Positions 37,977-50,700 of a DNA stretch of 64,000 bases are shown piece after piece; positions within the stretch are counted from its first letter, which is position 1, and the number at the start of each line of letters is the position of its first letter. The notes beneath the pieces were generated by a model. It made no database searches, was not told the DNA's origin, and saw only the letters and a list, made by a program, of their open reading frames with translations. A program made the position numbers and the translations under genes. Origin of the DNA: Rebecca billardiae RCC1528 (Eukaryota; Haptophyta); contig OZ251222.1 in NCBI GenBank assembly GCA_965240325.2, positions 3,720,001 through 3,784,000 on the forward strand, written 5' to 3'.

Positions 37977-38707
37977 GCCCGCCGCCCTCGCCGCCGCCGA
38001 GCCCGCCGCCTTTTCCACCCCCTTCGCCGCCTCCTAGCCCGCCACCGTCGCCGCCGCCAAGCCCGCCGCCACCGAGTCCGCCGCCGTCTCCGCCGCCGTC
38101 CCCGCCGCCTAGCCCACCGCCTTCGCCGCCACCGTCACCGCCGCCCAGCCCGCCGCCAAGCCCGCCGCCGTCACCGCCACCGAGCCCACCACCGTCACCA
38201 CCGCCGAGCCCTCCACCGAGCCCGCCTCCGCCGTCGCCGCCACCGTCGCCACCACCGTCGCCCCCGCCGAGCCCGCCACCATCACCGCCGCCGACGCCAC
38301 CGCCATCACCACCGCCGAGCCCACCGCCGTCGCCGCCACCGTCGCCGCCGCCATCGCCGCCGCCGTCGCCACCTCCGAGCCCGCCGCCCCCGAGCCCGCC
38401 GCCCTCACCGCCGCCCTCACCGCCGCCGAGCCCGCCGCCCTCGCCGCCGCCGTCCCCGCCACCCAGCCCGCCGCCGTCCCCGCCGCCGAGCCCGCCCCCA
38501 CCAAGCCCGCCGCCATCACCGCCGCCAAGCCCGCCGCCCAGCCCACCACCGTCACCGCCGCCGTCCCCGCCTCCCAGCCCGCCACCGAGCCCGCCGCCGA
38601 GCCCGCCACCGAGCCCACCACCGTCGCCGCCGCCGAGCCCGCCACCGAGCCCGCCGCCGCCGTCGCCGCCGCCGTCGCCGCCGCCGTCACCGCCGCCGTC
38701 ACCGCCG

Positions 38708-38740
<33 letters not shown>

Positions 38741-41700
38741 CCGCCGAGCCCGCCGCCATCGCCGCCGCCATCGCCGCCACCATCACCGCCGCCGTCACCA
38801 CCACCCAGCCCGCCGCCGCCAAGCCCACCACCATCGCCGCCGCCCTCACCGCCGCCGTCACCCCCGCCCTCGCCACCGCCGAGTCCGCCGCCGTCACCGC
38901 CCCCGAGCCCGCCGCCATTGCCGCCGCCGTCACCGCCACCCAGTCCGCCGCCCTCGCCGCCGCCGAGCCCGCCGCCACCCAGTCCGCCGCCATCGCCGCC
39001 CCCGAGCCCGCCGCCGAGACCACCGCCGAGCCCGCCACCCTCACCGCCACCCAGCCCACCGCCAAGCCCTCCGCCAAGCCCGCCACCGAGCCCGCCACCG
39101 TCGCCACCACCGAGCCCGCCTCCGAGTCCGCCTCCGCCGTCGCCGCCACCGTCGCCACCGCCGTCACCTCCGCCGAGCCCGCCTCCGTCGCCGCCACCGT
39201 CACCACCGCCCAGCCCGCCACCCAGCCCGCCGCCGTCGCCGCCGCCGTCGCCACCACCGTCACCTCCGCCGAGCCCGCCTCCGTCGCCGCCACCGTCACC
39301 ACCGCCCAGCCCGCCACCCAGCCCGCCGCCGTCGCCGCCGCCGTCGCCACCACCGTCGCCGCCACCATCGCCACCGCCCAGCCCACCGCCGCCAAGCCCC
39401 CCACCCAGCCCGCCGCCCTCTCCACCGCCCTCTCCGCCGCCATCGCCTCCCCCGTCACCACCGCCCAGCCCGCCGCCGTCGCCGCCACCGTCGCCGCCGC
39501 CTTCGCCGCCACCGAGCCCGCCGCCGTCGCCGCCGCCTAGCCCGCCCCCGCCGAGCCCGCCGCCGTCACCGCCACCGTCTCCGCCGCCGAGCCCACCGCC
39601 GAGCCCGCCGCCGTCACCGCCGCCGAGCCCGCCGCCAAGCCCGCCGCCATCGCCACCACCGAGCCCGCCACCGTCGCCGCCACCGAGCCCGCCGCCGAGC
39701 CCACCTCCGCCGTCACCGCCGCCGTCGCCACCGCCATCACCTCCGCCGAGCCCGCCACCATCACCACCGCCTTCACCACCGCCGAGCCCGCCGCCCAGCC
39801 CACCGCCGTCGCCACCACCATCGCCACCACCCTCACCCCCGCCGTCACCACCACCCAGCCCGCCGCCTCCAAGCCCGCCACCATCGCCGCCACCGTCACC
39901 GCCGCCCTCGCCGCCGCCCTCGCCACCGCCGAGCCCACCGCCCTCGCCGCCGCCGTCCCCGCCGCCGAGCCCGCCCCCACCAAGCCCGCCGCCGTCTCCG
40001 CCGCCGTCTCCGCCTCCAAGCCCACCGCCATCACCGCCTCCGTCACCGCCGCCTAGCCCACCACCGAGCCCGCCACCATCGCCGCCGCCGAGTCCACCGC
40101 CATCGCCACCGCCGAGCCCGCCACCGAGCCCGCCGCCCCCATCGCCGCCGCCGTCACCCCCGCCAAGCCCGCCACCGAGCCCACCGCCGTCACCACCGCC
40201 GTCGCCACCACCCTCCCCACCGCCCTCACCACCACCCAGCCCGCCGCCACCGAGCCCGCCACCATCCCCGCCACCGTCACCGCCGCCCTCACCGCCGCCC
40301 TCGCCGCCGCCGAGCCCGCCGCCTTCTCCGCCACCGTCGCCGCCACCGTCGCCGCCACCGTCGCCGCCCCCAAGCCCGCCGCCGTCGCCGCCACCGAGCC
40401 CGCCCCCACCGAGTCCACCGCCATCGCCGCCGCCGTCACCGCCGCCGAGCCCCCCGCCGAGCCCGCCACCGTCACCGCCACCCAGCCCGCCGCCAAGCCC
40501 TCCGCCGAGCCCGCCTCCGAGCCCGCCGCCGTCGCCGCCACCGAGCCCCCCACCGAGCCCACCTCCGCCGTCCCCGCCGCCATCGCCACCGCCGTTGCCT
40601 CCGCCGAGCCCGCCACCGTCGCCGCCGCCTTCACCACCGCCGAGCCCGCCACCCAGTCCGCCGCCGTCGCCACCGCCATCGCCACCACCATCCCCACCGC
40701 CTTCACCACCACCCAGCCCACCGCCACCGAGCCCACCGCCATCACCGCCGCCCTCGCCACCCCCAAGTCCGCCGCCCAGCCCGCCGCCATCCCCGCCGCC
40801 TTCCCCGCCTCCCAACCCGCCGCCATCCCCGCCGCCCAGCCCGCCGCCCAGCCCGCCACCATCACCGCCGCCGAGCCCACCGCCTCCTAGCCCGCCTCCG
40901 TCGCCGCCGCCGAGCCCACCGCCGAGCCCACCTCCTTCACCGCCGCCCTCGCCTCCACCAAGTCCACCGCCCAGCCCGCCGCCATCACCGCCACCGAGCC
41001 CGCCACCATCCCCGCCACCGAGTCCGCCGCCGAGCCCGCCGCCGCCATCGCCGCCGCCATCGCCACCGCCGTCTCCTCCCCCAAGCCCGCCCCCGTCGCC
41101 GCCGCCGTCACCACCACCCAGCCCGCCACCCAGCCCGCCACCTTCGCCGCCGCCGTCGCCACCACCGTCGCCGCCGCCGTCACCACCGCCCAGTCCGCCG
41201 CCGCCAAGCCCGCCACCATCGCCGCCGCCCTCACCGCCGCCCTCACCGCCACCCTCGCCACCGCCGTCACCTCCACCGAGCCCACCACCGAGCCCGCCGC
41301 CGTCGCCGCCGCCGTCACCGCCACCGAGCCCGCCACCGTCGCCGCCGCCCAGCCCACCGCCACCAAGCCCACCGCCGTCTCCGCCACCCAGCCCGCCGCC
41401 GAGCCCGCCGCCTTCACCACCTCCGTCGCCGCCACCAAGCCCTCCGCCGTCGCCGCCGCCCTCACCGCCACCGAGCCCACCACCATCGCCGCCACCGAGC
41501 CCGCCTCCCAGCCCGCCGCCGCCGTCGCCGCCGCCGTCACCACCGCCGTCGCCTCCTCCGAGCCCTCCACCGAGCCCGCCGCCGTCTCCACCTCCGAGCC
41601 CGCCACCCAGCCCGCCACAGTCGCCGCCCCCGTCACCACCACCATCACCGCCGCCGTCACCACCGCCCAGCCCGCCGCCGCCAAGCCCACCTCCATCGCC

Positions 41701-44700
41701 GCCACCCTCACCGCCGCCGTCACCGCCGCCCTCGCCACCGCCGTCACCTCCACCGAGCCCACCGCCGAGCCCGCCTCCGTCACCGCCGCCCTCACCGCCA
41801 CCGAGCCCGCCACCGTCGCCCCCGCCCAGCCCACCGCCCCCGAGCCCACCGCCGTCTCCACCGCCCAGCCCGCCGCCCAGCCCGCCGCCATCGCCACCAC
41901 CGAGTCCACCACCGTCGCCGCCACCCAGCCCGCCACCGAGCCCACCTCCGCCGAGCCCGCCGCCGTCGCCGCCGCCGTCGCCTCCGCCGAGCCCGCCTCC
42001 ATCGCCGCCGCCGTCACCACCGCCATCGCCGCCACCGTCGCCACCTCCAAGCCCACCGCCGCCCAGCCCGCCGCCTTCACCGCCGCCCTCACCACCCCCG
42101 AGCCCGCCGCCGTCACCGCCGCCCAGCCCGCCACCGAGCCCGCCTCCTAGCCCGCCGCCGTCCCCGCCGCCCTCGCCGCCACCGAGCCCGCCGCCGTCGC
42201 CGCCGCCGAGCCCGCCACCGCCGAGCCCGCCGCCGTCACCGCCTCCCAGCCCGCCACCAAGCCCGCCGCCATCACCGCCACCGAGCCCACCTCCTTCGCC
42301 GCCACCGAGTCCGCCACCGAGCCCGCCGCCGCCGTCGCCGCCGCCATCGCCACCGCCGTCTCCTCCCCCGAGCCCGCCCCCGTCGCCGCCGCCGTCACCA
42401 CCACCGAGCCCGCCACCCAGCCCGCCACCGTCGCCGCCGCCGTCGCCACCACCGTCGCCGCCGCCGTCACCACCGCCCAGTCCGCCGCCGCCAAGCCCAC
42501 CACCATCGCCGCCACCCTCACCGCCGCCGTCACCGCCACCCTCGCCACCGCCGTCACCTCCACCGAGCCCACCGCCGAGCCCGCCGCCGTCGCCGCCGCC
42601 GTCACCGCCACCGAGCCCGCCACCGTCGCCGCCGCCCAGCCCACCGCCACCAAGCCCACCGCCGTCTCCGCCACCCAGCCCGCCGCCGAGCCCGCCGCCT
42701 TTACCACCTCCGTCGCCGCCACCAAGCCCTCCGCCGTCGCCGCCGCCCTCACCGCCACCGAGCCCACCACCATCGCCGCCACCGAGCCCGCCTCCCAGCC
42801 CGCCGCCGCCGTCGCCGCCGCCGTCACCACCGCCGTCGCCTCCTCCGAGCCCTCCACCGAGCCCGCCGCCGTCTCCACCTCCGAGCCCGCCACCCAGCCC
42901 GCCACCGTCGCCGCCCCCGTCACCACCACCATCACCGCCGCCGTCACCACCGCCCAGCCCGCCGCCGCCAAGCCCACCTCCATCGCCACCACCCTCACCG
43001 CGGCCGTCACCGCCGCCCTCGCCACCGCCGTCACCTCCACCGAGCCCACCGCCGAGCCCGCCTCCGTCACCGCCGCCCTCACCGCCACCGAGCCCGCCAC
43101 CGTCGCCCCCGCCCAGCCCACCGCCCCCGAGCCCACCGCCGTCTCCGCCGCCCAGCCCGCCGCCCAGCCCGCCGCCATCGCCACCACCGAGTCCACCACC
43201 GTCGCCGCCGCCCAGCCCGCCACCGAGCCCACCTCCGCCGAGCCCGCCGCCGTCGCCGCCACCGTCTCCTCCGCCGAGCCCGCCTCCATCGCCGCCGCCG
43301 TCACCACCACCATCGCCGCCACCGTCGCCACCTCCAAGCCCACCGCCGCCCAGCCCGCCGCCTTCACCGCCGCCCTCACCACCCCCGAGCCCGCCGCCGT
43401 CACCGCCGCCCAGCCCGCCACCGAGCCCGCCTCCTAGCCCGCCGCCGTCCCCGCCGCCCTCGCCGCCACCGAGCCCGCCGCCGTCGCCGCCGCCGAGCCC
43501 GCCACCGCCGAGCCCGCCGCCATCACCGCCTCCCAGCCCGCCACCAAGCCCGCCGCCATCACCGCCACCGAGCCCACCTCCTTCGCCGCCACCGAGTCCG
43601 CCACCCAGCCCGCCGCCGCCGTCGCCGCCGCCGTCACCACCGCCGTCGCCTCCTCCAAGCCCTCCACCGAGCCCGCCGCCGTCTCCACCTCCGAGCCCGC
43701 CACCCAGCCCGCCACCGTCGCCGCCGCCGTCGCCACCACCATCACCGCCGCCGTCACCACCGCCCAGCCCGCCGCCGCCAAGCCCACCTCCATCGCCGCC
43801 ACCCTCACCACCGCCGTCACCGCCACCATCGCCACCGCCATCACCTCCACCGAGCCCACCGCCGAGCCAGCCGCCGTCGCCACCGCCGTCACCGCCGCCG
43901 AGCCCGCCGCCGTCGCCGCCGCCCAGCCCACCGCCACCGAGCCCACCGCCGTCTCCGCCGCCCAGCCCGCCGCCGAGCCCACCGCCGTCACCGCCACCGT
44001 CGCCGCCGCCCAGCCCGCCGCCAAGCCCGCCGCCATCACCGCCACCGAGCCCACCTCCCTCGCCGCCACCGAGTCCGCCGCCGAGCCCGCCGCCGCCATC
44101 GCCACCGCCATCGCCACCGCCGTCGCCTCCACCGAGCCCGCCTCCGTCACCGCCGCCGTCTCCACCACCGAGCCCGCCACCCAGCCCGCCACCGTCGCCG
44201 CCGCCTTCGCCGCCACCGTCTCCGCCGCCGTCACCACCGCCCAGCCCGCCGCCACCGAGCCCGCCACCGTCGCCGCCACCGTCGCCCCCGCCGTCGCCGC
44301 CACCATCGCCTCCGCCATCACCTCCACCGAGCCCACCGCCGAGCCCGCCGCCCTCGCCGCCGCCGTCACCGCCACCGAGCCCGCCACCGTCGCCGCCGCC
44401 AAGCCCACCTCCACCAAGCCCACCGCCGTCTCCGCCACCCAGCCCGCCGCCGAGCCCGCCGCCTTCACCACCTCCGTCACCGCCACCAAGCCCTCCGCCG
44501 TCGCCGCCGCCCTCACCGCCACCGAGCCCACCACCATCGCCGCCACCGAGTCCGCCACCCAGCCCGCCGCCGCCGTCGCCGCCGCCGTCACCACCGCCGT
44601 CGCCTCCTCCGAGCCCTCCACCGAGCCCGCCGCCGTCTCCACCTCCGAGCCCGCCACCCAGCCCGCCACCGTCGCCGCCCCCGTCACCACCACCATCACC

Positions 44701-47700
44701 GCCGCCGTCGCCACCGCCCAGCCCGCCGCCGCCAAGCCCACCACCATCGCCGCCACCCTCACCGCCGCCGTCACCGCCACCATCGCCACCGCCATCCCCT
44801 CCACCGAGCCCACCGCCGAGCCCGCCTCCGTCACCGCCGCCATCACCGCCACCGAGCCCGCCACCGTCGCCCCCGCCCAGCCCACCGCCACCGAGCCCAC
44901 CGCCGTCTCCGCCGCCCAGCCCGCCGCCCAGCCCGCCGCCAACGCCACCACCGAGTCCACCACCGTCGCCGCCACCCAGCCCGCCACCGAGCCCACCTCC
45001 GCCGAGCCCGCCGCCGTCGCCGCCGCCGTCGCCTCCGCCGAGCCCGCCTCCATCGCCGCCACCGTCACCACCACCATCACCGCCGCCGTCACCACCTCCA
45101 AGCCCGCCGCCGCCAAGCCCACCTCCATCGCCGCCACCCTCACCGCCGCCGTCACCGCCACCATCGCCACCGCCATCACCTCCACCGAGCCCACCGCCGA
45201 GCCCGCCGCCGTCGCCACCGCCGTCACCGCCACCGAGCCCGCCGCCGTCGCCGCCGCCCAGCCCACCGCCACCGAGCCCACCGCCGTCTCCGCCGCCCAG
45301 CCCGCCGCCGAGCCCACCGCCGTCACCGCCACCGTCACCGCCGCCCAGCCCGCCGCCAAGCCCGCCGCCATCACCGCCACCGAGTCCACCTCCCTCGCCG
45401 CCACCGAGTCCGCCACCCAGCCCGCCGCCGCCATCGCCGCCGCCATCGCCACCGCCGTCGCCTCCCCCGAGCCCGCCCCCGTCGCCGCCGCCGTCTCCAC
45501 CTCCGATCCCGCCACCCAGCCCGCCACCGTCGCCGCCGCCGTCGCCACCACCGTCGCCGCCGCCGTCACCACCGCCCAGCCCGCCGCCGCCAAGCCCACC
45601 TCCATCGCCGCCACCCTCACCGCCGCCGTCACCGCCACCATCGCCACCGCCATCACCTCCACCGAGCCCACCGCCGAGCCCGCCGCCGTCGCCGCCGCCG
45701 TCACCGCCACCGAGCCCGCCGCCGTCGCCGCCGCCAAGCCCACCGCCTCCGAGCCCACCGCCGTCTCCACCGCCCAGCCCACCGCCGAGCCCACCGCCGT
45801 CACCGCCACCGTCGCCGCCGCCCAGCCCGCCACCAAGCCCGCCGCCATCACCGCCACCGAGCCCACCTCCCTCGCCGCCACCGAGTCCGCCACCCAGCCC
45901 GCCCCCGCCGTCGCCACCGCCATCGCCACCGCCGTCGCCTCCTCCGAGCCCTCCTCCGTCACCGCCGCCATCGCCACCTCCGAGCCCGCCACCCAGCCCG
46001 CCACCGTCGCCGCCCCCGTCACCACCACCATCACCGCCGCCGTCACCACCACCCAGCCCGCCGCCGCCAAGCCCACCACCATCGCCGCCACCCTCACCGC
46101 CGCCGTCACCGCCACCATCGCCACCGCCATCACCTCCACCGAGCCCACCGCCGAGCCCGCCGCCGTCGCCGCCGCCCTCGCCGCCACCGAGCCCGCCGCC
46201 GTCGCCGCCGCCCAGCCCACCGCCACCGAGCCCACCGCCGTCTCCACCGCCCAGCCCGCCGCCGAGCCCACCGCCGTCACCGCCACCGTCACCGCCGCCC
46301 AGCCCGCCACCAAGCCCGCCGCCATCACCGCCACCGAGCCCACCTCCCTTGCCGCCACCGAGTCCGCCACCCAGCCCGCCCCCGCCTTCGCCACCGCCAT
46401 CGCCACCGCCGTCGCCTCCACCGAGCCCGCCTCCGTCACCGCCGCCGTCTCCACCACCGAGCCCGCCACCCAGCCCGCCACCGTCGCCGCCCCCGTCACC
46501 ACCACCGTCGCCGCCGCCGTCACCACCGCCCAGCCCGCCGCCGCCAAGCCCACCACCATCGCCGCCACCCTCACCGCCGCCGTCACCGCCACCATCGCCA
46601 CCGCCATCACCTCCACCGAGCCCACCGCCGAGCCCGCCGCCGTCGCCGCCGCCCTCGCCGCCACCGAGCCCGCCGCCGTCGCCGCCACCCAGCCCACCGC
46701 CTCCGAGCCCACCGCCGTCTCCGCCGCCCAGCCCGCCGCCGAGCCCACCGCCGTCACCGCCACCGTCACCGCCGCCCAGCCCGCCGCCAAGCCCGCCGCC
46801 ATCACCGCCACCGAGCCCACCTCCCTCGCCGCCACCGAGTCCGCCACCCAGCCCGCCCCCGCCTTCGCCACCGCCATCGCCACCGCCGTCGCCTCCACCG
46901 AGCCCGCCTCCGTCACCGCCGCCGTCTCCACCACCGAGCCCGCCACCCAGCCCGCCACCGTCGCCGCCCCCGTCACCACCACCGTCGCCGCCGCCGTCAC
47001 CACCGCCCAGCCCGCCGCCGCCAAGCCCACCTCCATCGCCGCCACCCTCACCGCCGCCGTCACCGCCACCATCGCCACCGCCATCACCTCCACCGAGCCC
47101 ACCGCCGAGCCCGCCGCCGTCGCCACCGCCGTCACCGCCACCGAGCCTGCCGCCGTCGCCGCCGCCCAGCCCACCGCCACCGAGCCCACCGCCGTCTCCG
47201 CCGCCCAGCCCGCCGCCGAGCCCACCGCCGTCACCGCCACCGTCACCGCCGCCCAGCCCGCCACCAAGCCCGCCGCCATCACCGCCACCAAGCCCACCTC
47301 CCTCGCCGCCACCGAGTCCGCCACCCAGCCCGCCCCCGCCGTCGCCACCGCCATCGCCACCGCCGTCGCCTCCTCCGAGCCCGCCTCCGTCACCGCCGCC
47401 GTCTCCACCACCGAGCCCGCCACCCAGCCCGCCACCGTCGCCGCCCCCGTCACCACCACCATCACCGCCGCCGTCACCACCGCCCAGCCCGCCGCCGCCA
47501 AGCCCACCTCCATCGCCGCCACCCTCACCGCCGCCGTCACCGCCACCATCGCCACCGCCATCACCTCCACCGAGCCCACCGCCGAGCCCGCCGCCGTCGC
47601 CACCGCCGTCACCGCCACCGAGCCCGCCGCCGTCGCCGCCACCCAGCCCACCGCCACCGAGCCCACCGCCGTCTCCACCGCCCAGCCCGCCTCCGAGCCC

Positions 47701-50700
47701 ACCGCCGTCACCGCCACCGTCACCGCCGCCCAGCCCGCCACCAAGCCCGCCGCCATCACCGCCACCGAGCCCACCTCCCTCGCCGCCACCGAGTCCGCCA
47801 CCCAGCCCGCCCCCGCCTTCGCCACCGCCATCGCCACCGCCGTCGCCTCCACCGAGCCCGCCTCCGTCACCGCCGCCGTCTCCACCACCGAGCCCGCCAC
47901 CCAGCCCGCCACCGTCACCGCCCCCGTCACCACCACCGTCGCCGCCGCCGTCACCACCGCCCAGCCCGCCGCCGCCAAGCCCACCACCATCGCCGCCACC
48001 CTCACCGCCGCCGTCACCGCCACCATCGCCACCGCCATCACCTCCACCGAGCCCACCGCCGAGCCCGCCGCCGTCGCCGCAGCCCTCGCCGCCACCGAGC
48101 CCGCCGCCGTCGCCGCCACCCAGCCCACCGCCTCCGAGCCCACCGCCGTCTCCGCCGCCCAGCCCGCCGCCGAGCCCACCGCCGTCACCGCCACCGTCAC
48201 CGCCGCCCAGCCCGCCGCCAAGCCCGCCGCCATCACCGCCACCAAGCCCACCTCCCTCGCCGCCACCGAGTCCGCCACCCAGCCCGCCCCCGCCGTCGCC
48301 GCCGCCATCGCCACCGCCGTCGCCTCCTCCGAGCCCGCCTCCGTCACCGCCGCCTTCGCCACCTCCGAGCCCGCCACCCAGCCCGCCACCGTCGCCGCCC
48401 CCGTCACCACCACCATCACCGCCGCCGTCACCACCTCCAAGCCCGCCGCCGCCAAGCCCACCTCCATCGCCGCCACCCTCACCGCCGCCGTCACCGCCAC
48501 CATCGCCACCGCCATCACCTCCACCGAGCCCACCGCCGAGCCCGCCGCCGTCGCCACCGCCGTCTCCGCCACCGAGCCCACCACCGTCGCCGCCACCCAG
48601 CCCACCGCCACCGAGCCCACCGCCGTCTCCACCGCCCAGCCCGCCGCCGAGCCCACCGCCGTCACCGCCACCGTCACCGCCGCCCAGCCCGCCACCAAGC
48701 CCGCCGCCATCACCGCCACCGAGCCCACCTCCCTTGCCGCCACCGAGTCCGCCACCCAGCCCGCCCCCGCCTTCGCCACCGCCATCGCCACCGCCGTCGC
48801 CTCCACCGAGCCCGCCTCCGTCACCGCCGCCGTCTCCACCACCGAGCCCGCCACCCAGCCCCCCACCGTCGCCGCCCCCGTCACCACCACCGTCGCCGCC
48901 GCCGTCACCACCACCCAGCCCGCCGCCGCCAAGCCCACCACCATCGCCGCCACCCTCACCGCCGCCGTCACCGCCACCATCGCCACCGCCATCACCTCCA
49001 CCGAGCCCACCGCCGAGCCCGCCGCCGTCGCCGCCGCCCTCGCCGCCACCGAGCCCGCCGCCGTCGCCGCCACCCAGCCCACCGCCACCGAGCCCACCGC
49101 CGTCTCCGCCGCCCAGCCCGCCGCCGAGCCCACCGCCGTCACCGCCACCGTCACCGCCGCCCAGCCCGCCACCAAGCCCGCCGCCATCACCGCCACCGAG
49201 CCCACCTCCCTTGCCGCCACCGAGTCCGCCACCCAGCCCGCCCCCGCCTTCGCCACCGCCATCGCCACCGCCGTCGCCTCCACCGAGCCCGCCTCCGTCA
49301 CCGCCGCCGTCTCCACCACCGAGCCCGCCACCCAGCCCGCCACCGTCGCCGCCCCCGTCACCACCACCATCACCGCCGCCGTCACCACCACCCAGCCCGC
49401 CGCCGCCAAGCCCACCACCATCGCCGCCACCCTCACCGCCGCCGTCACCGCCACCATCGCCACCGCCGTCGCCTCCACCGAGCCCACCGCCGAGCCCGCC
49501 GCCGTCGCCGCCGCCGTCTCCGCCACCGAGCCCGCCGCCGTCGCCGCCGCCCAGCCCACCGCCACCGAGCCCACCGCCGTCTCCGCCGCCCAGCCCGCCG
49601 CCAAGCCCACCGCCGTCACCGCCACCGTCACCGCCGCCCAGCCCGCCACCAAGCCCGCCGCCATCACCGCCACCAAGCCCACCTCCCTCGCCGCCACCGA
49701 GTCCGCCACCCAGCCCGCCGCCGCCGTCGCCACCGCCATCGCCACCGCCGTCGCCTCCTCCGAGCCCGCCTCCGTCACCGCCGCCATCGCCACCTCCGAG
49801 CCCGCCACCCAGCCCGCCACCGTCGCCGCCCCCGTCACCACCACCATCACCGCCGCCGTCACCACCACCCAGCCCGCCGCCGCCAAGCCCACCACCATCG
49901 CCGCCACCCTCACCGCCGCCGTCACCGCCACCATCGCCACCGCCGTCGCCTCCACCGAGCCCACCGCCGAGCCCGCCGCCGTCGCCGCCGCCGTCTCCGC
50001 CACCGAGCCCGCCGCCGTCGCCGCCGCCCAGCCCACCGCCACCGAGCCCACCGCCGTCTCCGCCGCCCAGCCCGCCGCCAAGCCCACCGCCGTCACCGCC
50101 ACCGTCACCGCCGCCCAGCCCGCCACCAAGCCCGCCGCCATCACCGCCACCAAGCCCACCTCCCTCGCCGCCACCGAGTCCGCCACCCAGCCCGCCCCCG
50201 CCGTCGCCACCGCCATCGCCACCGCCGTCGCCTCCTCCGAGCCCGCCTCCGTCACCGCCGCCATCGCCACCTCCGAGCCCGCCACCCAGCCCGCCACCGT
50301 CGCCGCCCCCGTCACCACCACCATCACCGCCGCCGTCACCACCACCCAGCCCGCCGCCGCCAAGCCCACCACCATCGCCGCCACCCTCACCGCCGCCGTC
50401 ACCGCCACCATCGCCACCGCCGTCGCCTCCACCGAGCCCACCGCCGAGCCCGCCGCCGTCGCCGCCGCCGTCTCCGCCACCGAGCCCGCCGCCGTCGCCG
50501 CCGCCCAGCCCACCGCCACCGAGCCCACCGCCGTCTCCGCCGCCCAGCCCGCCGCCGAGCCCACCGCCGTCACCGCCACCGTCACCGCCGCCCAGCCCGC
50601 CACCAAGCCCGCCGCCATCACCGCCACCAAGCCCACCTCCCTCGCCGCCACCGAGTCCGCCACCCAGCCCGCCGCCGCCGTCGCCACCGCCATCGCCACC

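Noticed and set aside
21709-37977. The whole virus being spliced out as a GT-AG intron
   Set aside because: The left end does begin with GT, but the right end finishes AC, and the nearest downstream CAG acceptors would shift the SPPP frame.
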